Assembly (NCBI RefSeq): GCF_009905375.1
Contig: NW_027419887.1
Coordinates: forward strand, 53,082-117,081
Direction of reading: 5' to 3'
From: Apium graveolens
Taxonomy: Eukaryota; Streptophyta; Magnoliopsida; Apiales; Apiaceae
Length of the DNA stretch: 64,000 bases
Shown here: positions 21,856-32,820 of the stretch, in pieces
How the letters are laid out: every line of letters begins with the position of its first letter
Numbering within the stretch: position 1 is the first letter of the stretch
Notes under the pieces: model-generated
The model's database searches: none
What the model was told of the DNA's origin: nothing
The model's input: the letters and a program-made list of their open reading frames with translations, nothing else
Position numbers and translations under genes: made by a program

Positions 21856-23386
21856 TGTTAGTGTAGGTGCCCTAGAGGCAATACATTATTCTTTTATCTT
21901 TATGTCAGTTGATCATTCAATAAATGTATTTATTATGACCTTAATTACTGCGATATTTTGTTAGCATAATAAATGTCCTCAGAATCATGATACAAATTGT
22001 ATAGTTTAAGTACATGACTTGAACTTGAGATTATATAATATATCATATTCTTAAAGGTCCCTAGTCGAGTATTATTATATAGGACAATAATAATACATAG
22101 ATAGACTAGTATGTTGTTTGACAAGATAACCACATCTCATTGGTTATAAGTATGGGGATACTAAAGTCAATACATAGGTACATGCGAGAGTACATGGTAC
22201 TAGACAGACCCACAGTGAGATTCTTCATGTTTAATAAAGTCATAAGAAAGACTCACAGTGATAATGGTGTAACGATCCTTTGACTTGAAATCATTATATT
22301 TCTATACGAGGATTAATATACTTTGACTACATTAAAAGTTACTTTTGATCGGGTGATGATAAAAGTGGACATCGGGTATATCATGAGTCGTATGAGAAAT
22401 ATGAATGATAGATAAAGGATTTAACCCTCCTATAATTAGGAGAGATATTATTGGCCTCTTGATTGAGTGAGATTATAAAAGCATGGTCATGCTCAAATAA
22501 TAATTTGTCTCGATAATCTACTCATGGATCAAGTAAACCCGGATTAAATGTTGAAGAGGATGACTAAATACATGCCTCGAGTTTAATCTATAATATGTAT
22601 GGTTAAAGGGATTATATTACACGAAAAACATTAATCACGAAAGGTTTTATCTAATCATGATTTAATTATTATTTAATTGGGTAACAATGATGTATTACTA
22701 GATACCGCTCATTGTTTATAATTTTATTAGAGAATAAAATTATTGCCAATTAAATAATAGCCTATAAGGTCGCACAAATAGAGCACTTAATGGAATAGTT
22801 AATTTAAATTATGGATTTAAATTAATTGATGATTATTTGAATTTTATTATAATTAAGTAAGACTTAATTGAGATAATATAAATTCGAATTAAAAGGAATG
22901 TTTTTGCCCATAATAATTAAGTATGACTTAGTTATTAATTAAATAATAGAAATTCGTTTTTATTATTTAATCCAATACCTACTAGGGTTGGGCTTTGCTA
23001 TTATGGGCCTTTTTAATCAGTCATTATAAATAGATAATGAGAGGTTAAAGAGGCTTGTACGTTTTTTAAGAAAACCCTAGCAGCAAAGAGAGGCAGAGGC
23101 AATTCAGATCGTCAAGAAGGAGGCTAGTACATCCATTCCGTAGTTAAGTTCGTGAGACGTTCTTGAAGGTGCTCGTGTGGATACCATATAGGTGTTTCTC
23201 CGAGAGGTAGACACAAAGCATGATAGCTAGGATCTCCGTTGAGTTCGTGAAAGTTAATCTCTTGAAAGGTATGATTCGTTATCTCCATAATCTGCCCATA
23301 ATTATACATGGATCCTGTTTTTGGGTTTCGAAATTTTTGTTTTATTTATGTTTATCCGCTGCATTTTATGCCTTCGGAACCCAACA
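21856..23386 (+). repeat. 5' LTR of element B
   Basis: TGTTAG...CCCAACA, 1,531 bp, TATAAATA at 23025-23032. Confidence 0.93.
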
Positions 23387-23387
23387 A

Positions 23388-23399
23388 TGGCATCAGAGC
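23388..23399 (+). other. Primer binding site of element B
   Basis: TGGCATCAGAGC after the 5' LTR, same one-base variant of the initiator-Met tRNA complement as in A. Confidence 0.85.
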
Positions 23400-25010
23400 T
23401 ACGTGTATAAGGGGCTGATTTGGTTACGTGTTTACTTTATTTTTACAAGTATGCATGTGTGATGAGTCTGCCATGATAACAGTTATGTTATATGAGTCTG
23501 CCATGATAACAGTTATGTTATATGATTGATATGATGAATCTGTTAATGATCTATATGATGATACTCGTATGTTTAAGATCTGCCATAACTCATATGTATG
23601 CGATCTCTTAAAATATGTATACTGATACACGTTTTTGGTAACTGGGATATGGATCGTGTGTATACTGATACATGCTTCTGGAATAGTATTCTGATACATG
23701 TTTTTCTAGTATTCTGATACTTGATTTTGCAAAAATTTCCGCGTGCTTAGGGTTTCGTTTTTAATTTGTGCTTATGACATATGCTTTACTTATTTATTAT
23801 TCTTGATTGGATCATGATAACTCGAGTTCTTTTGTAAGTTCATTAGTATAATTCTTAATGTAACATCCAAGAAGGACAAGGGAAAGAGGAGGCATCCTAT
23901 GGAGGCCAAGGAGACAATGGAAGCAATAGAGAAGACATATGTAATAGTTATTTTACACCATAGATTGACCTTGATCTTTTCATTAGCCTGAAAAGATCAC
24001 ATAGGATTGGGCCATAACTATTGCACGTTTACTTTACGTACTTTTCATATGATGTATAAATAGTATGTGTAGAGTAGAAAATGCATGTTTTAATTAGATT
24101 AATGATGCATGTATGTATTAGATACATCACCCATGCCATGCCTTTAAACAAGATATAATCTGTAACGACTCAAGATTTAAAATTAACAAACGATCATGAG
24201 ATTCTCGTGTTTATGAAACACGGAATAAAATACGAATTTTCTTTATTTCTAACATGGGGCGATTTTGTCAACAACGGGTTCATAGAACTTGTAAGGCTGT
24301 GGGTTTTAAGCGAGACCGATGTGACTCCTCCACTACCTGGAAATCAAACCATTGACGAGTATTGATTTGAAGTATTTTATTCAAGGAAAAATTGGGAATC
24401 TCTTTATGATGGGATCATGATCGTTCTAAATTAAAAATCCCTAAGTAAAAATATTAAGTTTTAATCAGATGCTTTCCAATGAATGAACACTCATTAAATC
24501 CTAGATCGATAAGGGGAAGGGCTGTCAGTGGCAGGGGACTCCTATCTATCATGGTGAAATGCGACGAATATAAACGGTTATATTCAGACGTTGTATCATT
24601 GGGTCTAACTTAACTGAGTCATCATAATAAGGTGAATATAAACGGTTATATTCAACTATTATGAACTTAGAAGCATAGAGTTTGGTTAAAAATCTATTAG
24701 ATAGATAAGATCAATTGTTGTTCACCAAATTATCCAAGAATTATATATGATATAATTGACAACTATTGTCTACCTAAATAATCATGTTTTAAGGATACCA
24801 GTGGTTGACTTAGAACATGACGAAATATGGATCTTGGCTCACTCAAAAGATTTATGGGATATACTTTCCGAATTAATAGTTAGGGCTATTAATTTGATAA
24901 AAAAATAGTGGGAGATATATTACGAATATATCATAATCATATGAACATAAAATTTTAACTCAGATAATCTAATGTTTATTTTGCGCTTTTATTATTGTAG
25001 ATACTGAGTA
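23400..25010 (+). other. Long untranslated leader of element B
   Basis: Same contents as the A leader: 31 bp direct repeat twice (about 23463-23522), donor-like GTAAGT at 23834-23839, TATAAATA at 24055-24062, hairpins at 24566-24585 and 24634-24653, acceptor-like AG at 24999-25000. In the first hairpin the outermost C-G pair is lost (G to A at 24586). Confidence 0.7.
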
Positions 25011-26294
25011 ATGGCAAACAACACAAACACACTATCCGTACGTTCAGTCCTTGAGAAGGACAAGCTGACAGGAGGAAACAACTTCCTAGACTGGCAGAGG
25101 AATTTGAGGATTGTCCTCAGGCAGGAGCGCAAGCTTCATGTCATTGATATTCCTCCTCCAGGCCCCCTTCCTGAGGGTGCTAATGCTGATGAACGAGCAG
25201 CACGCACAAGGGATGAGAATGATGCAAATGATGTTGCATGTCTTATGTTGGCAACTATGAGTGCTGAGCTTCAAAGACAACATGTGCATATGGATGCATA
25301 TACTATCAATGAGCACTTGCAAAGCATGTTTGCAAGCCAAACTCGTCAAGAAAGGTTCAACACAAGTAAGTCACTTTTTAATTGCAAACAAGGGGCGAGT
25401 GAACCAGTTGGCCCACATGTTCTGAAGATGATTGGTTACATTGAGTACCTTAAAACTTTGGGTTTCCCGATTGGTCCAGAAACTGGTATTGACCTAATCA
25501 TGAATTCTTTGAATAATAAATTCACTCAGTTTGTTGTGAACTACAATATGAATGAATTTGACAAAACACCTACTGAATTGTTGCATATGTTGAGAACATA
25601 TGAGACCAACATGAAGACAGCTGAACCTGCTCCCATACTGATGGTGGGAAATAAAGGTAAGGCCAAAGGGAAGGGCAAATGGAAGGGTAAGAAGAAGATT
25701 GGATCTGATTCTACACCCAAGCCAAAGTCAGGTCCCAAACAGGCTTTAAAGCCTAAAGGTGGTGTGGCCAAGGGTGAATGTCACTACTGTAAGAAAGATG
25801 GTCACTGGAAGAGAAACTGTCCAATTTACTTGGAGGATCTGAAGAAAAAGAAAGCAGTTCAGATTTCTGGATCAGGTATTTATGTTATAGAAGTCAATTT
25901 GTCTATTTCTACATCTTGGGTATTTGATACTGGATGTGCTTCTCACATTTGCATAAATATGCAGGGCCTGCAGAGAAGTAGAACTTTGGCTAAGGGAGAA
26001 GTGGACCTAAAAGTAGGCAATGGAGCAAAAGTTGATGCTTTAGCTGTAGGGACTTATTATTTATCTATGCCCTCTGAGCTTGTTTTAGAACTAGAAGACT
26101 GTTTTTACGTGCCTGCGATTCGCAGAAACATTATTTCTGTTTCTTGTTTGGACAAGAAAGGTTTTTCGTTTACAATAAAGAACAACAGTTGCTCTTTTGC
26201 TTTGAATGATTTAACCTATGGTGTTGCGCGTTTATTTAATGGTTTATATGTCCTTGATTTAGATAACCCTGTATGTAATATAGAAAACAAATGA
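25011..26294 (+). CDS. gag: Gag and protease of element B
   Basis: A 427-codon open frame that keeps the four bases missing in A, so Gag and protease are fused and whole. Capsid-like region to about residue 215, Lys/Gly-rich basic stretch, CCHC knuckle CHYCKKDGHWKRNC at C257-C270, protease FDTG with Asp306 (25926-25928), then the rest of protease to TGA at 26292-26294. The frame continues in phase as integrase from 26295 on, so the TGA is the only barrier to a full Gag-Pol. An identical TGA, with the following CTT, is in A. A CGA to TGA change in a shared ancestor is likely; recoding by readthrough is possible. Confidence 0.9.
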   Translation: MANNTNTLSVRSVLEKDKLTGGNNFLDWQRNLRIVLRQERKLHVIDIPPPGPLPEGANADERAARTRDENDANDVACLMLATMSAELQRQHVHMDAYTINEHLQSMFASQTRQERFNTSKSLFNCKQGASEPVGPHVLKMIGYIEYLKTLGFPIGPETGIDLIMNSLNNKFTQFVVNYNMNEFDKTPTELLHMLRTYETNMKTAEPAPILMVGNKGKAKGKGKWKGKKKIGSDSTPKPKSGPKQALKPKGGVAKGECHYCKKDGHWKRNCPIYLEDLKKKKAVQISGSGIYVIEVNLSISTSWVFDTGCASHICINMQGLQRSRTLAKGEVDLKVGNGAKVDALAVGTYYLSMPSELVLELEDCFYVPAIRRNIISVSCLDKKGFSFTIKNNSCSFALNDLTYGVARLFNGLYVLDLDNPVCNIENK

Positions 26295-26300
26295 CTTAAA

Positions 26301-28970
26301 ATGAATGACTCAAATCAAACATACCTCTGGCATTGTCGTCTAGGCCACATAAATGAGAAACGCATATCCAAATTACATAAGGATGGATACTTGGATAAGT
26401 TTGATTTTGAATCATACCAAGAATGCGAATCTTGTTTGCTTGGTAAGATGACTAAAGCCCCTTTCACTGGTAAGGGTCAAAGGGCCACTAAACGTCTGGA
26501 GCTAATACATAGTGATGTATGTGGCCCAATGCGTGTAATGGCTAGAGGAGGCTACTACTACTTCATAACATTTACTGATGATTTCAGTAGATATGGATAT
26601 ATATATCTTATGAAGAATAAATCCGATTCTTTTGAAAAATCTAAAGAATACAAGGTTGAAGTAGAGAAGCAAATTGGCGGAGATGCAAGTATTAAGATCT
26701 TACGATCCGATCGTGGGGGTGAATACTTAAGCACCGAATTTAGAGAGTATTTGAAAGAGTGTGGTATTGTATCACAACTCACTCCGCCAGGAACACCTCA
26801 ATGGAATGGAGTTTCAGAGAGGAGAAATCGCACCTTGTTGGACATGGTGCGATCGATGATGAGTCATGCAGATCTTCCAATTAGTTTCTGGGGTTACGCT
26901 CTAGAAACAGCGGCTTTCACACTTAACCGTATTTCTACTAAGAAGGTTCAAAAGACTCGATATGAGATATGGAAAGAGAAACGGTCAGGCATGAACTTTT
27001 TGAAAGTTTGGGGATGTAAGGCGTTTGTGAAACGTCAAGAATCTGACAAGCTTGGACCTAAATCCGAAGAGTGCATTTGTGTAGGATACCCTAATGAAAC
27101 AAAGGCGTATTATTTTTATAGTCCTTCTGAGCAGAAAGTGTTTATTGCTCGAGATGCTGTCTTCATGGAAAGAGATTTTGTTTCCAAAAGAAACAGTGGG
27201 AGAACTATAGATCTCGATGAAGATCGAGAACCGCAAAATAGCATTGAACCTGAAGTGGAACAAGAGCAGAATAATGATAATGCTCAACAAACACAGGTTG
27301 TTCGTAGATCTGGTAGATTTCGCCATGAGCCAGAGAGATATGGATTTCTCATGACTCAGTGTGGTGATTTGATGCTCATAGATGAAGATGAGCCTCTCAC
27401 ATACCAAGATGCTATGAACAGTCCAGACTCTAAGAGATGGCTTGAAGCCATGAAATCCGAGATAGATTCCATGTACGAAAACCAAGTATGGACTTTGGTT
27501 GATCCACCTGAAGGGGTAAAACCCATAGGGTGCAAATGGGTTTTTAAGAAGAAAAAGGGCATGGATGGAAATGTTCAGACCTATAAAGCTAGGCTGGTTG
27601 CAAAAGGTTTCAAACAAATTCATGGTATTGACTATGATAAAACTTTCTCACCAGTGGCTATGGTCAAGTCTATAAGGATTTTACTTGCCATTGCAGCATT
27701 CCATGATTATGAAATCTGGCAAATGGATGTCAAAACAGCCTTCCTTAATGGAAGCCTTGAAGGGGATGTGTACATGACACAACCTGAGGGTTTTGTCGAT
27801 CCAAGGAATGCTGGCAAGGTATGTAAATTGCGTCGATCCATTTATGGATTGAAGCAATCCTCTAGGAGATGGAATATCCGTTTTGATGAAATAGTCACAG
27901 AGTATGGCTTTATTCAAAACGAAGATGAACCGTGTGTTTACAAGAAGGTTAGTGAGAGCTATGTGGCATTCATAGTACTATATGTTGATGATATACTACT
28001 AATGGGGAATGACATACCTTCTCTAAAGGCTGTTAAGACTTGGTTAGGGAGCAATTTCTCCATTAAAGACTTAGGAGAGGCATCCTACATTCTAGGAATG
28101 AGGATCTATAGAGAAAGATCTAGAAGGATGATCGGTCTAAGTCAGAGCACATACATTGATAAGGTTTTGCATCGTTTTGGAATGCAAAATGCAAAAAGGG
28201 GATATGTCCCCGTGTCTCAAGGGATAACGATCTCTAAGGACCAGTGTCCGAAATCATTGGATGAGAAGGGCCACATGAATAAAGTTCCATATGCTTCAGC
28301 AATTGGATCTATCATGTATGTAATGGTATGTACTCGCCCAGATGTCTCGTATGCTTTGAGCATGACGAGCAGATACCAGTCTAATCCGGGTGAAGGTCAC
28401 TGGACGGCAGTTAAGAATATTCTTAAGTACCTGAAAAGAACTAAAGATTCATTCTTGGTGTATGGAGGAGAAGAGAAACTCGTTGTAAAAGGTTACACCG
28501 ATGCAAGTTTCCAAACAGACAAAGATGATACTGTATCACAGTCTGGTTTTGTGTTTTGTCTAAACGGAGGTGCTGTAAGCTGAAAGAGTTCAAAGCAAGA
28601 AACAGTAGCTGATTCTACAATGGAGGCTGAGTACATTGCAGCTTGTGAAGCAGCTAAGGAGGCCGTTTGGATTCGAAAGTTCATTTCTGATTTGGGAGTG
28701 GTTCCATCGATCGCAGATCCCATTGATCTATACTGCGATAATAATGGAGCCATTACACAGGCTAAAGAACCTAGATCACACTCCCGGGCTAAACATATAC
28801 TCAGGAGATTTCACTTTATTCGAGAGATTAATGAAAGGGGTGATATACACATATGTAAAGTGCACACAAATGATAATATTGCAGACCCACTGACCAAAGG
28901 CTTGTCGCAGCAGAAGCACGATGGTCACACTAGTTCCATGGGTATTAGATATATGGGTGATTGGCTATAG
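26301..28970 (+). pseudogene. pol: Integrase, reverse transcriptase and RNase H of element B, broken by TGA in RNase H
   Basis: In phase with gag-PR. Integrase D, D, E codons at 26514, 26709 and 26817 (residues 72, 137, 173; RSDRGGE intact at the second Asp). RT YVDD at 27981-27992. RNase H is interrupted by TGA at 28581-28583 (codon 761), where A has a Trp codon (TGG); the frame then runs on to TAG at 28968-28970. An E to K change against A lies in the conserved DYDETFSPVA block of RT. The break removes the C-terminal quarter of RNase H, so the element could move only with help. Confidence 0.9.
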
Positions 28971-28974
28971 TGCA

Positions 28975-28984
28975 AGTGGAAGAT
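28975..28984 (+). other. Polypurine tract of element B
   Basis: AGTGGAAGAT before TGTTAG; one G to A change against A. Confidence 0.75.
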
Positions 28985-30515
28985 TGTTAGCGTAGGTGCC
29001 TTAGAGGCAATACATTATTCTTTTATCTTTATGTCAGTTGATCATTTAATAAATGTATTTATTATGACCTTAATTACTGCGATATTTTGTTAGCATAATA
29101 AATGTCCTTAGAATCATGATACAAATTGTATAGTTTAAGTACATGACTTGAACTTGAGATTATATAATATATCATATTCTTAAAGGTCCCTAGTCGAGTA
29201 TTATTATATAGGACAATAATAATACATAGATAGACTAGTATGTTGTTTGACAAGATAACCACATCTCATTGGTTATAAGTATGGGGATACTAAAGTCAAT
29301 ACATAGGTACATGTGAGAGTACATGGTACTGGACAAACCCACAGTGAGATTCTTCATGTTTAATAAAGTCATAAGAAAGACTCACAGTGATAATGGTGTA
29401 ACGATCCTTTGACTTGAAATCATTATATTTCTATACGAGGATTAATATACTTTGACTACATTAAAAGTTACTTTTGATCGGGTGATGATAAAAGTGGACA
29501 TCGGGTATATCATGAGTCGTATGAGAAATATGAATGATTGATAAAGGATTTAACCCTCCTATAATTAGGAGAGATATTATTGGCCTCTTGATTGAGTGAG
29601 ATTATAAAAGTATGGCCATGCTCAAATAATGATTTGTCTCGATAATCTACTCATGAATCAAGTAAACCCGGATTAAATGTTGAAGAGGATGACTAAATAC
29701 ATGCCTCGAGTTTAATCTATAATATGTATGGTTAAAGGGATTATATTACACGAAAAACATTAATCACGAAAGGTTTTATCTAATCACGATTTAATTATTG
29801 TTTAATTGGGTAACAATGATGTATTACTAGATACCGCTCATTGTTTATAATTTTATTAGAGAATAAAATTATTGCCAATTAAATAATAGCCTATAGGGTC
29901 ACACAAATAGAGCACTTAATGGAATAGTTAATTTGAATTATGGATTTAAATTAATTGATGATTATTTGAATTTTATTATAATTGAGTAAGACTTAATTGA
30001 GATAATATAAATTCGAATTAAAAGGAATGTTTTTGCCCATAATAATTAAGTATGACTTAGTTATAAATTAAATAATAGAAATTCGTTTTTATTATTTAAT
30101 CCAATACCTACTAGGGTTGGGCTTTGCTATTATGGGCCTTTTTAATCAGTCATTATAAATAGATAATGAGAGGTTAAAGAGGCTTGTACATTTTTTAAGA
30201 AAACCCTAGCAGCAAAGAGAGGCAGAGGCAATTCAGATCATCAAGAAGGAGGCTAGTACATCCATTCCGTAGTCAAGTTCGTGAGACGTTCTTGAAGGTG
30301 CTCGTGTGGATACCATAGAGGTGTTTCTCCGAGAGGTAGACACAAAGCGTGATAGCTAGGATCTCCGTTGAGTTCGTGAAAGTTAATCTCTTGAAAGGTA
30401 TGATTCGTTATCTCCATAATCTGCCCATAATTATACATGGATCCTGTTTTTGGGGTTCGAAATTTTTGTTTTATTTATGTTTATCCGCTGCGTTTTATGC
30501 CTTCGGAACCCAACA
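28985..30515 (+). repeat. 3' LTR of element B
   Basis: 1,531 bp, TGTTAGCGTAGG...CCCAACA; TATAAATA at 30154-30161. Confidence 0.93.
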
Positions 30516-30872
30516 GAGGGATCATACCCGGGATCTTATTACTTAGGTTTCCTTAACCTTTCTCAATACATTATATTCCTTTTATGATCCTCTCTTATAA
30601 TTCTTGAATTTAAATCCTTTTTATTATGTTACCTTATACTCAATTCTCTCTGTATCTGGTAGATTTCCGGGAAAAATCAAAGTGTTCGGATTTGGATTCT
30701 AACGATCTTTACATACACTTATATACCACATAGAGTTCTAATAATATCCCAGAAGATCAATAAAAGAACCCCTACATAGTGTGGCATGAAAAGTTTTCTT
30801 ATTCAGCATAATCAGCAAAACACTATTTATAAAGGTTTCAAAAATTCCAAAATTTGGGGTTATTACAGCCAT

Positions 30873-31471
30873 CAACGGATGAAAGCTTCAACGGATGCTA
30901 AGTTCAATAGCAGTTGATAGTGATAATTCATAAGCTGACAGAGGCACATGGGTTGACAGAGACAAACTGGAATGTGGTAGCCTCTTGGAGAAGTATTCAA
31001 AGATTCACAGCTAAACCTAAATTGCATTGGATAGAGAAATCAAGAAGAAATATGTGAAGAATCTTTTAATTGTATTTTACAGTTTTGCTTCACTTATAAA
31101 CTTGGTGATATATAAACCAAGTAGCAGCTAGTAATTAGATGGTGAATTTTCCAGAACTGTTTAGAGAAATCCAGAGAGAAAATCATCTAGTTTGTACTAG
31201 GACGCAGCTGTGATCAATTCTCTGATTCACAGATTTTCTGAAATAACACATCTCTGGTGGAACAACAAATCCACCAGAAAAGTTTTTAAGTTCTTTGTGT
31301 TCTTTACATTTGTGCTTGAATATATATATGTATGTATTAGTTTAAAGCAATTCACATACATTTGTTCAGCAAAACACTTAGTCTTAGAAACTGCTCAAAA
31401 CTCAAAAAAATTTGAGATTTACATTTAACCCCCCTTCTGTAAATCTCATTGTTAGTCCACTAGGAATAACA
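30873..31471 (+). repeat. S1 3' LTR, right part
   Basis: Continues the LTR after element C; first bases keep the TCAACGGAT word (two copies by 30896). TATATAAA at 31109-31116 is the likely LTR promoter. Ends ...CTAGGAATAACA at 31471, after which satellite begins without a gap. The whole LTR would be about 1.04 kb. Confidence 0.85.
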
Positions 31472-32166
31472 AGTCATATGAAAAAATATTAACAAATTTG
31501 AAATTCATCTTGCATGACAGGATTAGAAAAATCCAGTAAAAGTACCACTCCCGACAACGAGACGCGTTTCTGATTTAGGAGATTAATTTTTAAAATAATT
31601 TTTTCGACCATCCAACCGTACGGATTTTAAGAGATATCAATTTTAGTAATATGAAAAAATTATTAAAAAATTTGAAATTCATCTTGCATGTCAGGATTAA
31701 AAAAATCTAGTAAAAGTACCACTCCCAACAACGAGACTCGTTCTGATTTACAAGATTAATTTTGAAATGAATTTTTCGACGATCCAACCATACGGATGTT
31801 AAGTTATATCAATTTTAGTTATATGAAAAAATTATTAAAAAATTTGAAATTCATCTTGCATGTCAGGATTAGAAAAATCTAGTAAAACTACCCCTACCAA
31901 CAACGAGACTCGTTCCTGATTTACAAGATTAATTTTGAAATGATTTTTTCGAGGATCCAACCGTACGGATATTAAGGTATATCAATTTTAGTCATATGAA
32001 AAAATTATTAAAAAATTTTAAATTCATCTTGCATGTCAGGATTAGAAAAATCTAGTAAAAGTACCACTCCCAACAAAGAAACACGTTCCTGATTTACAAG
32101 ATTAATTTTGAAATGATTTTTTCGATGATCCAATCATACGGATGTTAAGTTATATTAATTTCAGTC
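31472..32166 (+). repeat. Four satellite monomers between S1 and S2
   Basis: AGT(C/A/T)ATATGAAAAA marks recur at 31472, 31645, 31817 and 31990, and the next AGTC lies at 32163, giving periods of 172-173 bp. Same family as the large array to the right. The stretch starts with S1's 3' flank and ends with cagtc, the left target duplication of S2. Confidence 0.95.
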
Positions 32167-32765
32167 TGTTAGATATATTTGATAATGTCATGGCTAATAT
32201 GTTTTATGTTTAGATTTCAGATCTTATTTGAACAGAACAAATCAGTACTTAACTGATCAGTACTTATACTGGAAGTCAGAACTTAAGGGATATCAGTACT
32301 TATGTTATCAGGAGATAGATATCAGAACTTAAGTGCTGAAGGACGATCAGATAAGGATAGTAGCTGATTAAAGTTAAGAAGATCAAGATAAACATAAGAA
32401 GAGATATGCATGAAGAAGAAATTCCGTGAAGAATGGAATACTTGGAATAGAAGATATCTGATTGATATATTTTAGGAAGCAGAATTATATTCCATATCAA
32501 TTAGCGATTATCTTGTAACTGTGTAGTATATAAACACAGACATAGGGTTTACACTATAAGTGTTATCATTATCGAGAATATTATTTAATATAACCCTAGC
32601 AGCTCTCGTGATATTTTGTTCATCACTGAGAGATAACAGTTCCAGATTGTAACAGAGTTTATTGTTTAAATAAAGTTTGTTTTCTGTTACATAAGTTCTT
32701 GAAGTTTGATTTGATTGTAATAAACACTGTATTCACCCCCTCTACAGTGAAAGTGTGACCTAACA
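32167..32765 (+). repeat. 5' LTR of S2 (599 bp)
   Basis: TGTTAGATATATTTG...GACCTAACA. TATATAAA at 32527-32534 is the likely promoter; AATAAA at 32669-32674 is a likely poly(A) signal. The first 170 bases hold five copies of TCAG(T/A)ACTTA, the reverse form of the AAGTTCTGA word of the internal region. Confidence 0.96.
32527..32534 (+). promoter_or_regulatory. LTR TATA box of S2
   Basis: TATATAAA in the middle of the LTR, with AATAAA about 140 bases downstream; the same pair is at 44589-44596 and 44731-44736 in the 3' LTR. Confidence 0.6.
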
Positions 32766-32767
32766 AG

Positions 32768-32779
32768 TGGTATCAGAGC
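32768..32779 (+). other. Primer binding site of S2
   Basis: TGGTATCAGAGC two bases after the LTR, a perfect match to the expected complement of the initiator methionine tRNA 3' end. Confidence 0.9.
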
Positions 32780-32820
32780 TATCTGTTAACACACATACAG
32801 TTAAAGATCCAAACACAATC

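Larger units (their letters stand above)
21856..30515 (+). mobile_element. Angela/BARE-1-like Ty1/copia retrotransposon B, complete, 8,660 bp
   Basis: Same family as A, with the same layout. LTRs begin TGTTAG and end CCCAACA; each is 1,531 bp. Flanks share gagg on both sides (21852-21855 and 30516-30519); a full 5 bp duplication is not visible (tgagg against gaggg). About 26 LTR differences by hand count (1.7%). Gag-protease is intact to the TGA; pol has a nonsense codon in RNase H. Nested in element C, hence younger than C. Confidence 0.92.
17924..30867. mobile_element. Element C: TG...CA non-coding element of about 4.28 kb, probably a solo LTR, split by element B
   Basis: Bounded by 5 bp duplications gccat (17919-17923 and 30868-30872). 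Begins TGTAACACCCCAAAAT and ends ATTTGGGGTTATTACA, so the ends form an imperfect inverted repeat of about 20 bp. Without B it is 3,932 + 352 bp. No reverse transcriptase, integrase or transposase motif is seen on either strand. TG...CA ends, 5 bp TSD and lack of coding fit a solo LTR of a large-LTR element, perhaps Ty3/gypsy; AAATAAAA on the minus strand near 18095 hints at minus orientation. A non-autonomous element with these ends is the alternative. Family not identified. Confidence 0.7.
1..31471 (+). mobile_element. Sirevirus-type Ty1/copia retrotransposon S1, 5' part outside window, heavily nested
   Basis: Visible parts in order are the gag C-terminus, pol (PR-IN-RT-RH, the copia order), a spacer, an env-like gene, a PPT and a 3' LTR. 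Later insertions cut the element: Angela element A at 6969-15625 and element C (itself carrying element B) at 17924-30867. Assignment to the Sirevirus lineage rests on the extra gene downstream of RNase H, the iterated GGGGGAG tracts and the strong similarity of its pol to S2. The 3' boundary is LTR end ...AATAACA at 31471, followed directly by satellite starting agtca. The 5' LTR, PBS and most of gag are left of the window, so neither the TSD nor the insertion age can be measured here. Confidence 0.88.

Noticed and set aside
21851..30520. Perfect 5 bp target duplication for element B
   Set aside because: Flanks read tgagg and gaggg; only the 4 bp gagg is shared, so a full 5 bp duplication is not claimed.
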